The notes under the pieces were generated by a model, which had not been told where the DNA came from, made no database searches, and saw only the letters and a list, made by a program, of their open reading frames with translations. Below are positions 6,040-12,590 of a DNA stretch of 20,901 nt, piece by piece (position 1 is the stretch's first letter; the number at the start of each line of letters is the position of its first letter). The position numbers and the translations under genes are program-made. Location: the NCBI GenBank assembly GCA_028277515.1, contig JANQGC010000011.1, positions 1 through 20,901 of the forward strand, given 5' to 3'. Origin of the DNA: Anaerolineae bacterium. Its GTDB lineage: Bacteria > Chloroflexota > Anaerolineae > Promineifilales > Promineifilaceae.

Positions 6040-7392
6040 ATGAATAATGCAGATGTATTCATAATTGGTTCCGGTCCGGTTGGGATCGCGGCGGCATGCC
6101 GCCTGGCCGGGCAAGGATTGCGAGTGTCGGTGTTGGATGGGGGAGCGGCGATAACCGAGCCCCCTGCTTCGCACTTTCGCAACCAGCCCCGCTTTGAGCA
6201 GGACCCAGACAGTTTTTTCGCGGCCGTCGATCCTTATCTTGACCCTGTTTCTACTGCCGCCAATCCGGATCTGCCAGGCGCGGCCGATTCCGCGTTGTTC
6301 GGTGGGCAGGGAGTGATCTGGACCAACAACTGCCCGCGAGCCGCTCTTCATGAACGATGGGCCGCCTTATCGGCCGCCGTATGGGACCGGTATTATGCGG
6401 AGGCGGAATCATTGTTGGGGGTAATAGATGCCCCCTCGGCCGATTCCCGCACACGTCATGCCCTGCTTAATCAAATGCAGGACCGCCTGTCCGCTGAAGG
6501 TCGTATGCTTCGCGATCTGCCCTTTGCCGGACAAATTCTGGCCGATAATGCATTCTACTTTCACGCACCCTGGGATATGCTGCAAGCATTGCCTATGGCC
6601 GTCCGGGAGTATATTACCTTGCAGCAGGGAATCCAGGTAACGCGTTTGAACCATCAAGGCGGGCACGTTACCGGGTTGGATGGTGAAGGCCCGAATGGTT
6701 ACCAGGAGCGCATCAACGGTTCCGCCGTCATTCTTGCCGGTGGGGCATTGGCCACGCCCCAATTGCTGTATCAGTCCGGGATTCGGCCAGCAACGTTGGG
6801 CCGTGGTTTATCGTTTCATGTTTTGCTCTTTGGACAGGTTGTTTTGAATGCCGAATGTTGTCCTTCGGCCGATGAAAACGACATCACGCCCCGGTTATAC
6901 ATTCCGCCAGCCGAGAACAAACCGTGGCATATTCAGGTGCTGCGCGATACCTGTCCTTTGCCCCCGGATGAGCCGGTACAGAATCCGCACCGGCTGCTTG
7001 AGTTTCAAGCCTTTCTTGCGGTTGAACACAATCTTGAAAATAGACTGCGCTTTGGCACTGACGGCCAGGTCAACATGGAATTTGATTTTTCGGAAACGGA
7101 CCGGCGCTTGATGCAAGAGATGGAAGCGGACGTCCAGCAGTTGGCCGGATCGATCGGCCGCTGGCGGCGGGGCTGTGAGCCGGTCTGGGTCCCGCACGGC
7201 ACAGCCCATATCATGGGCACCTGCCGCATGGATCATGATGGTGCAACCGGCGTCACGGACGCAAACGGCCGTGTCCATGGGTTTGAAAATCTTTATCTGA
7301 CCACAGCCGGGCTGTTTCCCAGGACGGTCGCCGTCAATCCGACGCTGACGGCCGTTGCCCTGGCTTTAAACACCTGTGATGTCATTGCCTGA
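6040..7392 (+). CDS. GMC-type FAD oxidoreductase, pyranose 2-oxidase-like
   Basis: A 450-aa flavoprotein. FIIGSGPVG (residues 8-15 region) is the ADP-binding GxGxxG loop. GGQGVIWTNNCPR (88-100) sits where pyranose oxidases carry their GG...WT flavin-attachment segment. Near the end, HGTAHIMGTCRM (386-397) and NPTLT (433-437) supply the His and Asn that act as the catalytic pair in this family. Such enzymes oxidise a secondary alcohol of sugars or glycosides using FAD and pass the electrons to oxygen or another acceptor. It is shorter than fungal pyranose oxidase (about 600) and nearer to bacterial C-glycoside or glucoside 3-oxidase/dehydrogenase relatives. No signal peptide is seen. The ATG at 6040 is chosen because AAGGAAGGG lies just upstream; a GTG at 6034 falls inside that site. 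It converges on pgm with a 15-nt gap and no terminator. Confidence 0.82.
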   Translation: MNNADVFIIGSGPVGIAAACRLAGQGLRVSVLDGGAAITEPPASHFRNQPRFEQDPDSFFAAVDPYLDPVSTAANPDLPGAADSALFGGQGVIWTNNCPRAALHERWAALSAAVWDRYYAEAESLLGVIDAPSADSRTRHALLNQMQDRLSAEGRMLRDLPFAGQILADNAFYFHAPWDMLQALPMAVREYITLQQGIQVTRLNHQGGHVTGLDGEGPNGYQERINGSAVILAGGALATPQLLYQSGIRPATLGRGLSFHVLLFGQVVLNAECCPSADENDITPRLYIPPAENKPWHIQVLRDTCPLPPDEPVQNPHRLLEFQAFLAVEHNLENRLRFGTDGQVNMEFDFSETDRRLMQEMEADVQQLAGSIGRWRRGCEPVWVPHGTAHIMGTCRMDHDGATGVTDANGRVHGFENLYLTTAGLFPRTVAVNPTLTAVALALNTCDVIA

Positions 7393-7407
7393 ATCGCCCC
7401 GAACCTG

Positions 7408-9060
7408 TTACAAACCGGCAGCGCGGAAGGCGTCTTTGACGATGGCCTGGGCTTCTTCCTGGATTTGAGCCAGGTGATCTGCGCCGCGAAAGCTTTCGGC
7501 GTAGATTTTATAGATATCCTCCGTTCCTGACGGCCGGGCGGCAAACCAACCATTTTCAGTGACTACCTTCAGGCCGCCGATGGGCGCATTATTCCCAGGT
7601 GCCTTCGTCAGTTTAGCTTTTATGGGTTCACCGGCTAACTCATTTGCCGTCACCATTTCCGGGGATAGCTGCTTGAGAACTGCTTTTTGTGCGCGTGTTG
7701 CCGGTGCGTCGGCGCGCCGGTAGATGGGACTGCCAAAGCGCCCTTCCAGTTCCTGGTAATGCTGCCCCGGATCTTTGCCGGTCACGGCCGTGATTTCTAC
7801 GGCCAATAAATCCATAATAATTCCGTCTTTATCCGTGGTCCACACGGTGCCGTCCCGGCGCAGGAAGGAAGCCCCGGCGCTTTCCTCGCCGCCAAAGCCG
7901 TAAGAACCATCGATCAGGCCGTCCACAAACCACTTGAAACCGACCGGCACTTCGGCCAGGCGACGGCTGAGCCGGCCGGCCACGCGATCGATCATGGAGC
8001 TGGAGACCAATGTTTTGCCCACGGCCGCATCCCCAGGCCAACCGGGCCGGTGTTGAAATAGATAGTTGATGGCCACGGCCAGGTAATGGTTGGGGTTGAG
8101 CAAGCCGCTGCCCCGCGTGACGATGCCGTGCCGGTCATAGTCCGGATCATTGCCAAAGGCGATGTCGAAATCATCTTTGAGATCGATCAGCCCGGCCATG
8201 GCCCAGGGGGAGGAGCAGTCCATGCGGATCTTGCCGTCTTTGTCCACAGTCATGAAGCTGAAGGTGGGATCTATGCGCTTATTGGTGACCTGCAAGTCTA
8301 GCCCATACATGTCAACGATTGGCTGCCAGTAGGCGATACCCGAACCGCCCATAGGATCGACGCCGATCTTTAGCCCGGAGGCGGTGATAGCTTCCATATC
8401 AACCACGTTTTTCAGGTCGCTGACATAGGGCGTCATGAAATCATATTCATGGGTACTGTCCGCAGCCAGCGCCTTCTGGTAGGTTATTCGCTTGACGGCT
8501 TGCAAACCGTTTTCCAGGATCTCGTTGGCGCGATCCTGGATTACCTGCGTTGTTGACGTGTCCGCCGGGCCGCCGCTGGGCGGGTTATATTTAAAACCGC
8601 CGTCGCCAGGTGGGTTATGTGAGGGGGTAATCACCACGCCGTCGGCCAGGCCGGATGTTTTTCCGCGGTTGGCAGTCAGGATGGCGTGGGAGATGACCGG
8701 TGTAGGTGTATAGCCGCCGCCAGCCTGGATCATGACCGTGACCCCATTGGCGGCGAAGACTTCTACGGCCGTTGCTTGCGCCGCTTCGGAGAGGGCATGG
8801 GTGTCCATGCCCAAAAACAACGGTCCGTCGAATCCTTGAGCAACGCGATATTCACAAATGGCCTGGGAGATGGCTAAAATATGATCCTCGTTGAAGCTGC
8901 CCTCCAAAGAGGTGCCACGGTGGCCTGACGTGCCGAAGGAGACCCGCTGGGCAATGTTGCCAGGGTCGGGTTTATGAGTGTAATAAGCGGCCATCAGCCG
9001 CGGGATATTGGTCAAAAGTTCAGGCGGAGCAGGTTGCCCGGCGAGTTCATGAAGGGGCAT
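7408..9060 (-). CDS. pgm: Phosphoglucomutase (alpha-D-glucose phosphate-specific)
   Basis: A 550-aa enzyme, close to E. coli Pgm (546), that interconverts glucose 1-phosphate and glucose 6-phosphate in the cytoplasm. Visible landmarks are SFGTSGHRG (41-49), the catalytic phosphoserine loop [11 protein letters not shown] (145-155, Ser147), the magnesium loop DPDYDR (305-310), the sugar-binding loop GGEESAG (390-396) and the phosphate-binding [13 protein letters not shown] near residue 515. The start is the ATG at 9058-9060, preceded by GAGGAAA; a longer reading from 9126 adds 22 residues with no family match. Upstream lies a 16-bp palindrome (9134-9149) that may be regulatory. It would link glycogen, trehalose or cell-surface sugar metabolism to glycolysis. 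Confidence 0.97.
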   Translation of the reverse strand: MPLHELAGQPAPPELLTNIPRLMAAYYTHKPDPGNIAQRVSFGTSGHRGTSLEGSFNEDHILAISQAICEYRVAQGFDGPLFLGMDTHALSEAAQATAVEVFAANGVTVMIQAGGGYTPTPVISHAILTANRGKTSGLADGVVITPSHNPPGDGGFKYNPPSGGPADTSTTQVIQDRANEILENGLQAVKRITYQKALAADSTHEYDFMTPYVSDLKNVVDMEAITASGLKIGVDPMGGSGIAYWQPIVDMYGLDLQVTNKRIDPTFSFMTVDKDGKIRMDCSSPWAMAGLIDLKDDFDIAFGNDPDYDRHGIVTRGSGLLNPNHYLAVAINYLFQHRPGWPGDAAVGKTLVSSSMIDRVAGRLSRRLAEVPVGFKWFVDGLIDGSYGFGGEESAGASFLRRDGTVWTTDKDGIIMDLLAVEITAVTGKDPGQHYQELEGRFGSPIYRRADAPATRAQKAVLKQLSPEMVTANELAGEPIKAKLTKAPGNNAPIGGLKVVTENGWFAARPSGTEDIYKIYAESFRGADHLAQIQEEAQAIVKDAFRAAGL

Positions 9061-9133
9061 GTTTTCCTCGTTTTTACTTGGTTGATATGACTTTTTGATT
9101 GTGGCATAAAAAGGGACTGAATTCAAGGGAGAG

Positions 9134-9149
9134 CAACAATTAATTGTTG
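9134..9149. promoter_or_regulatory. 16-bp perfect palindrome upstream of pgm
   Basis: CAACAATTAATTGTTG lies 73 bp before the pgm start codon, in AT-rich sequence. It could be a repressor site; it is AT-rich and short, so it may also be chance. Confidence 0.3.
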
Positions 9150-9162
9150 AATTGTGAATGGT
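9142..9162 (+). repeat. 21-nt dispersed intergenic repeat, copy 1
   Basis: AATTGTTGAATTGTGAATGG plus one T. A copy with two mismatches lies at 9812-9832, so the two copies flank the DinB gene in direct orientation. Confidence 0.5.
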
Positions 9163-9250
9163 GATTTATTAATGAGATAGGCCATTATCATTAATATTCA
9201 TCAATTTTCTTCAATTTAAACTCAGAATATTCGCATAGTGATAAGCTGTG

Positions 9251-9757
9251 TTACCACTCAGTTTTATATAGGGAGGCCGACATATCCCCCACAAACTGCG
9301 GCAGGTCGGTGTGGCCTAGCTGCTGGCGGACGGCATGGGCTTCGCCGGTGTGGAACCAGTAATGGTAGATGTTGCGTAACAGCATGGAGCCGATGTTTTC
9401 CTGCACCGGTTCACCACGGAATTTTAGGTGGGTGGTCGACATCTCTGTGCTAATGGTGTCCAGGTAGGGATCGGCCGTTTCTGTCACCCGACCCCAAACC
9501 TCCCACATTTCGTCCAGGGGTGGGGTGGTCGCCGGGCGACCCGTGCCCACCAGTTTATATAAATCCCCGGCCACTTTTTTGTCCTGGGCCAGCACGACCC
9601 AATAGAAATGTTCCTGGTTGGCCAGGTGTCCGATCATCCAGCTAATGGAATTCATCGGTCCCAGCCGCTTGACGCCGTCTTCTGCGCTGAGTCCTTCCAG
9701 GCAACGCTGAAAACTCTTGCGGGCGAAACGAAGTTGGGTGATAAGTGGGTGAGTCAT
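9251..9757 (-). CDS. DinB-superfamily (metal-binding four-helix) protein
   Basis: A 168-aa protein of the DinB/YfiT-like fold, which is unrelated to DNA polymerase IV despite the name. Candidate metal ligands are His44 in MIGHLANQ and the pair His136 and His141 in HTGEAHAVRQQLGH, the usual spacing for this fold. Members include thiol transferases (bacillithiol- or mycothiol-dependent) and many proteins of unknown role, so no substrate is assigned. The start is the ATG at 9755-9757, with AGGAG 7 nt upstream; a longer frame to 9796 has no support. It lies upstream of pgm on the same strand, with a gap of about 190 bp. Confidence 0.85.
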   Translation of the reverse strand: MTHPLITQLRFARKSFQRCLEGLSAEDGVKRLGPMNSISWMIGHLANQEHFYWVVLAQDKKVAGDLYKLVGTGRPATTPPLDEMWEVWGRVTETADPYLDTISTEMSTTHLKFRGEPVQENIGSMLLRNIYHYWFHTGEAHAVRQQLGHTDLPQFVGDMSASLYKTEW

Positions 9758-9811
9758 GCGGGTTCTCCTAGATCTGTTGATACGACGATGGACCAAGTCT
9801 AAAGGTAAGAA

Positions 9812-9832
9812 AATTGGTGAACTGTGAATGGT
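9812..9832 (+). repeat. 21-nt dispersed intergenic repeat, copy 2
   Basis: AATTGGTGAACTGTGAATGG plus one T; 19 of 21 bases match the copy at 9142-9162. Function unknown. Confidence 0.5.
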
Positions 9833-9933
9833 TAATGAACGGACTATCTAAACAATATATTTTTCCCACTTGAATCAAATGATTGGACAATGAGTGACAC
9901 TATTGTATTCTATTGTGGCTGGCACATAAAAAC

Positions 9934-10497
9934 TTATATTATCGCGTTTAAAAGCTCTTCCGTTTTGAGGATGGTGGCAAATTCGCGATCAAGGGCGGCC
10001 AGGGAAACATTGTGAATTTGATCAGCGCTGTAATGCCGTCCCTGGGAATCAATACTCTCAAATGCGGCCGTGGCATCGGCGACGAGCAGGGTGTTGAAAC
10101 CCAGGTTGGCGGCCATGCGCGTTGTCGTGGAGACGCAGTGCGGCGTGGTCAGGCCGACGATGACCAGTGTGTCATGTCCATTGCGGCGCAGTGTTTCTTC
10201 CAGGTTCGTGCCAATGAAGGCGCTGTTGACCTGTTTTTGGAATAAAGGTTCACCATCTTTAGACAGGAATTCATCCTTGATAGACACGCCCGGTTTTGAA
10301 GGATGAAGGGGGGAGTTGGGGCAGGTGGATAGGTGCTGCACATGAAACACGGGACGGCCGTTCTTCCGCCAGGCGGCCAGAAGCCGGACTATATTTTGTT
10401 CGGCATCCAGGTTGTTGCGCTGTCCTAAAATGGGATCGTCCATGCCCTGCTGCACGTCGATAATCAACAGAACGGCAGTATCAGGTAACTTTTTCAT
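9934..10497 (-). CDS. Isochorismatase-family cysteine hydrolase
   Basis: A 187-aa cytoplasmic hydrolase of the isochorismatase/nicotinamidase fold. The catalytic triad is visible: Asp14 in LLIIDVQQGM, Lys88 in FQKQVNSAF and Cys121 in GLTTPHCVSTT. The segment after it (TRMAANLGFNTLLVADATAAF) is also characteristic. The substrate may be an amide, a carbamoyl compound or isochorismate and cannot be told from the sequence. It starts 13 nt after the stop of the putative anti-sigma gene on the same strand. It could therefore be the third gene of the sigma operon, although its own Shine-Dalgarno is weak. Confidence 0.92.
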   Translation of the reverse strand: MKKLPDTAVLLIIDVQQGMDDPILGQRNNLDAEQNIVRLLAAWRKNGRPVFHVQHLSTCPNSPLHPSKPGVSIKDEFLSKDGEPLFQKQVNSAFIGTNLEETLRRNGHDTLVIVGLTTPHCVSTTTRMAANLGFNTLLVADATAAFESIDSQGRHYSADQIHNVSLAALDREFATILKTEELLNAII

Positions 10498-10510
10498 TGT
10501 TATAATGGTT

Positions 10511-10906
10511 TCAATCAGGAGACAACCGGTCGCCCAGCAAATTGAGGCCGATCAATCCCAATAAGCTCACTTCCAGCAGCAGGAGGAGCGAACCGCCGAC
10601 CAACAGTGAGGGATTGCTCAGCGCTAATTGCTCGCCTGGCTTGAAACTGAATGATTCAAAAGATAGCCAGGCCGGGCTGAGGATGCCGGTGAGCCAGAGG
10701 ACGATCAACCAGACGGCGGCCAGAACCATCGCCCAAAATAGGGCCAGGGCGATGTCAATGAAGTGCAGCCGAAAGCGAACGGCCGGCGCATTTTGCCCAA
10801 TGGCGTTCATGACCTGTCGGGTGAATCCCGGAGGCAGTGGAGCCAATGGTAGTTGGTTCAAGGCATTGTCTAATAAAGTGTTTTCTTCTTGCTGAAAATT
10901 ATTCAT
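10511..10906 (-). CDS. Putative anti-sigma factor, two-helix membrane protein
   Basis: A 131-aa protein with a short cytoplasmic N-terminus (about 45 residues, containing LPPGFTRQVMNAIGQ) and two hydrophobic helices near residues 52-75 and 100-125. It lacks the HxxxCxxC zinc motif of ZAS anti-sigma factors. The assignment comes from position (directly downstream of an ECF sigma gene, same strand) and from the layout of an N-terminal helix followed by membrane spans. It would hold the sigma factor at the membrane until a signal arrives. AAGGG and GAGG precede the ATG at 10906. The gap to the sigma gene is 114 bp and is filled by two hairpin repeats, which may set the ratio of the two proteins. 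Confidence 0.6.
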   Translation of the reverse strand: MNNFQQEENTLLDNALNQLPLAPLPPGFTRQVMNAIGQNAPAVRFRLHFIDIALALFWAMVLAAVWLIVLWLTGILSPAWLSFESFSFKPGEQLALSNPSLLVGGSLLLLLEVSLLGLIGLNLLGDRLSPD

Positions 10907-10917
10907 ATCCTCACCCT

Positions 10918-10972
10918 TAGAACGAACTTTCCAGTATGTTCTTTGCGCAAGCTAGAAAGCTTACGTTACTGT
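10918..10972. repeat. Tandem 60-bp repeat, copy 1
   Basis: A 55-bp unit repeated at a spacing of exactly 60 bp; 51 of 55 bases match copy 2. It contains a duplicate of the last 12 nt of the sigma gene (10961-10972). Its hairpin potential is weaker than that of copy 2 because two stem pairs are broken. Confidence 0.9.
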
Positions 10973-10977
10973 ATTTG

Positions 10978-11032
10978 TAGAACGAACTTTCCAGTTTGTT
11001 CACTGCGCAAGCTGGAAAGCTTACGTTACTGT
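10978..11032. repeat. Tandem 60-bp repeat, copy 2 (overlaps the end of the sigma gene)
   Basis: It can form two mutually exclusive hairpins. One pairs GAACGAAC (10980-10987) with GTTTGTTC (10994-11001). The other is a 12-bp stem pairing 10987-10998 with 11008-11019. The last 12 nt of the repeat are the final three codons and stop of the ECF sigma gene (11021-11032). Confidence 0.9.
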
Positions 11033-11584
11033 CGATTGATCGGCCAGCTGCTCGCGCAGCCGGTGGCGAGCGCGAAAGATGCCCGTTTTGACGCTGCTTA
11101 GCGGCATACCGGTGACATCGGCGATCTCGGCATAGCTTAGCCCCTGCATATGACGCAGGATGATCAGCAGGCGGTAGCTTTCGGGAAGCTGTTTGACGGC
11201 CGAATCCACCACAGCTACTGATTCGGCCGACACTATCTGCGCCTCTACTCCCTGCCGCTCATCCGGCAGATCAACCACTTCATCCGCATTGAGGGCTGAT
11301 AGCTCTCTTTGCAGATGAGGCAGCCGATTGTAACAGAGATTGGTGGCGATGCGATAGAGCCAGGTGCTCAACCGTGATTGGGCGCGAAAGCGGGGCAGGG
11401 CTTTCCAGGCGCGCAGAAAGGTTTCTTGGGCTACGTCTTCCGCCTCATGCGGGTTTTCCAACGTGCGCAGACAAAGATTGTAAATCATACGGCCGTGCTG
11501 TGTGACCAGTTCGGCAAAGGCGTTCGCATCCCCGGATTGGGCCTGTTCCACCAACGTTTGCTCATCATCCTGCAAGTTCGTCAC
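11021..11584 (-). CDS. ECF-type RNA polymerase sigma factor (sigma-70 family)
   Basis: A 187-aa alternative sigma factor. Region 2 spans about residues 22-88 with AFAELVTQHGRMIYNLCLR, the acidic AEDVAQETFLRAW and STWLYRIATN. Region 4 spans about 127-180 with LPESYRLLIILRHMQGLSYA, then EIADVTGMPLSSVKTGIFRA. The start is a GTG at 11582-11584 with AAGGAAAG directly upstream; no better ATG exists. A promoter of GTAAC-N17-GTCTAA type sits just in front, mirrored by one for the divergent genes, which strongly suggests autoregulation. The last codons lie inside a tandem repeat. Confidence 0.95.
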   Translation of the reverse strand: MTNLQDDEQTLVEQAQSGDANAFAELVTQHGRMIYNLCLRTLENPHEAEDVAQETFLRAWKALPRFRAQSRLSTWLYRIATNLCYNRLPHLQRELSALNADEVVDLPDERQGVEAQIVSAESVAVVDSAVKQLPESYRLLIILRHMQGLSYAEIADVTGMPLSSVKTGIFRARHRLREQLADQSTVT

Positions 11585-11598
11585 CTTTCCTTATCTTA

Positions 11599-11627
11599 TT
11601 AGACCAGGTTTTTTGGAAAAAGTTACT
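11599..11627 (-). promoter_or_regulatory. Predicted ECF-type promoter of the sigma gene
   Basis: On the - strand, AGTAAC (11627-11622), a 17-nt spacer and GTCTAA (11604-11599). The expected start near 11592 gives a very short leader that still contains the Shine-Dalgarno. The same box pair and spacing occur on the other strand. Confidence 0.65.
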
Positions 11628-11640
11628 CTTGTAACTTTTT
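11617..11640. promoter_or_regulatory. Palindrome made by the two back-to-back -35 boxes
   Basis: AAAAAGTTAC and GTAACTTTTT are separated by TCTT: a 10-bp perfect inverted repeat. It lies between the divergent sigma gene and the small membrane-protein genes and supplies the -35 element of both predicted promoters. As DNA it could also bind a dimeric regulator. Confidence 0.8.
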
Positions 11641-11658
11641 TGCCTGTTGCTTGTCTAA
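11630..11658 (+). promoter_or_regulatory. Predicted ECF-type promoter of the small membrane-protein genes
   Basis: TGTAAC (11630-11635), a 17-nt spacer and GTCTAA (11653-11658). It mirrors the sigma gene promoter. The leader to the first small gene would be about 100 nt. Confidence 0.65.
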
Positions 11659-11767
11659 TTAAGTGTACGGGGTTGGAAATCGGGTTTTCCGGTTTGTGGT
11701 TAATGGCTTTGTACGGGACGTCAGAATTGAAAAGATTAGATATCCAGTTTCCGGATAGGAGGTAATG

Positions 11768-11914
11768 ATGCGTGATGCGATTGAAGGATTGGCTGTTTGT
11801 TTATCGGTGGGCATGGTGTTCATGCCATTGATCGGATTTATATTGTTTAATCGTTATATTAACCGTAAAGAAAAAGAAGCGTTGCGCGAGATCTCGCAGC
11901 ATGAAGGTTTGTAG
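11768..11914 (+). CDS. 48-aa single-helix membrane protein
   Basis: AGGAGGT (11757-11763) stands right before ATGATG; the second ATG (11768) has the better spacing. The product begins MRDAIEGLAV, has one hydrophobic helix at about residues 8-28 (VCLSVGMVFMPLIGFILF) and a charged tail NRYINRKEKEALREISQHEG. The arrangement 'DA-E-L, helix, RY, K-E-AL-E' is the same as in the first 48 residues of the next gene (12013), so the two look like a short and a long paralogue. Function unknown. The stop codon lies at the base of the hairpin at 11913-11949. Confidence 0.75.
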   Translation: MRDAIEGLAVCLSVGMVFMPLIGFILFNRYINRKEKEALREISQHEGL

Positions 11915-11949
11915 TGTTCGCTTTAGCGGAGACGGCTGAAGCTGACACT
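11913..11949. repeat. REP-like hairpin
   Basis: AGTGT at the left end pairs with ACACT at the right end, and TCGCTTTAGC faces GCTGAAGCTG with a few mismatches. The imperfect stem surrounds GGAGACG. It begins at the stop codon of the 48-aa gene and could stabilise or end its transcript. Confidence 0.6.
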
Positions 11950-11960
11950 GTAAACTTGGG

Positions 11961-11988
11961 GCGCGACATGGATTTCGCGGTTACAAGG
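11961..11988 (+). repeat. Short palindromic repeat (copy 1 of the CGCGA...TCGCG element)
   Basis: A 28-nt unit starting GCGCGACATGGATTTCGCGG and ending GTTACAAGG. It matches 12502-12529 at 26 of 28 positions. The inner CGCGA/TCGCG arms form a small hairpin, closed further out by TGTAA (11949-11953) and TTACA (11981-11985). Confidence 0.8.
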
Positions 11989-12012
11989 ATTTATGATTAA
12001 GGAGAATTAATT

Positions 12013-12420
12013 ATGTCAGATGCATTTGAAGCACTGTTCATAGGGCTGGCTATAGCCATAATTTTTAGTGTACCATTTGCTTTTTTCGCTTATATTCGTT
12101 ATCTGCGCTACAAGGAGACTATCGCCCTGGCTGAAAGGGGGCTACTGCGCGAACAGGAACGGAAAAACGGCCGCAGCACTATGCGCTGGGGAATCGTCCT
12201 CACCTTTATGGGCCTGGCACTTTTCCTGGGTTTGTTACCACTTGGCGTCCTAATAGATTCTGATATGTTTTTTGGCCCCTGGCTGCTGCTGGGCTGTCTG
12301 CCTATGTTTTTTGGCTTCTCTTTGCTGACCATTTATTTTGTGTCCAAACGAGAAGGGTCACTGCCGGTAGAGGATAATGGCCAAACGGCCGATGATCCCA
12401 TTCCCCCACATAAACAATGA
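12013..12420 (+). CDS. 135-aa membrane protein, DUF6249-like
   Basis: AAGGAG (11999-12004) precedes the ATG. The protein has three predicted membrane helices at about residues 8-28, 60-82 and 89-110. Between helix 1 and helix 2 is a cytoplasmic linker with RYKETIALAERGLLREQ. This layout (helix, KE-IALAERG loop, RWG, two helices) matches small bacterial membrane proteins annotated as DUF6249, which I recall often sit next to ECF sigma genes. No enzymatic motif is seen. It is the second + strand gene behind the divergent ECF promoter, so it may be a target or a sensor of the sigma factor. Confidence 0.8.
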   Translation: MSDAFEALFIGLAIAIIFSVPFAFFAYIRYLRYKETIALAERGLLREQERKNGRSTMRWGIVLTFMGLALFLGLLPLGVLIDSDMFFGPWLLLGCLPMFFGFSLLTIYFVSKREGSLPVEDNGQTADDPIPPHKQ

Positions 12421-12424
12421 GATT

Positions 12425-12571
12425 AACTGCCAGGCACTTTCATTAAGCTTTCCAAAATATATGGATAAACGTAACCGAGGATTCCATTCGTCGTTACTGG
12501 AGCGCGAAATGGATTTCGCGGTTACGAGGCTTACCATTTAATAAACAAGATTCATCAAAGTGCCTGCAGTT
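12425..12571. mobile_element. 147-bp MITE-like nested inverted repeat
   Basis: The ends AACTGCCAGGCACTTT (12425-12440) and AAAGTGCCTGCAGTT (12557-12571) are complementary except for one missing base. Nested inside, with the same centre (12498), are CGTAACCG (12470-12477) and CGGTTACG (12519-12526). The middle holds one good and one degenerate, inverted copy of the short palindromic repeat at 11961-11988. It has no coding capacity. Size, terminal inverted repeats and intergenic position fit a miniature inverted-repeat element. No clear target-site duplication is visible. Confidence 0.65.
12502..12529 (+). repeat. Short palindromic repeat (copy 2 of the CGCGA...TCGCG element)
   Basis: It begins GCGCGAAATGGATTTCGCGG. 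The arms CGCGAAAT (12503-12510) and ATTTCGCG (12513-12520) are perfect. A degenerate inverted copy lies at about 12470-12495. Confidence 0.8.
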
Positions 12572-12590
12572 GGGTAAATGGAGGACACGA

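Noticed and set aside
9251..9757. DNA polymerase IV (dinB)
   Set aside because: The protein is a 168-aa metal-binding helical DinB-superfamily member; no polymerase motifs are present.
9881..9920. Inverted repeat ACAAT...ATTGT near 9888-9907 as an operator
   Set aside because: The arms are short and the inner part is asymmetric; likely chance in AT-rich DNA.
10918..11032. Possible CRISPR array (two near-identical units in tandem)
   Set aside because: Only two units, separated by 5 bp, with internal hairpins and overlap with a coding sequence; no spacers and no cas genes.
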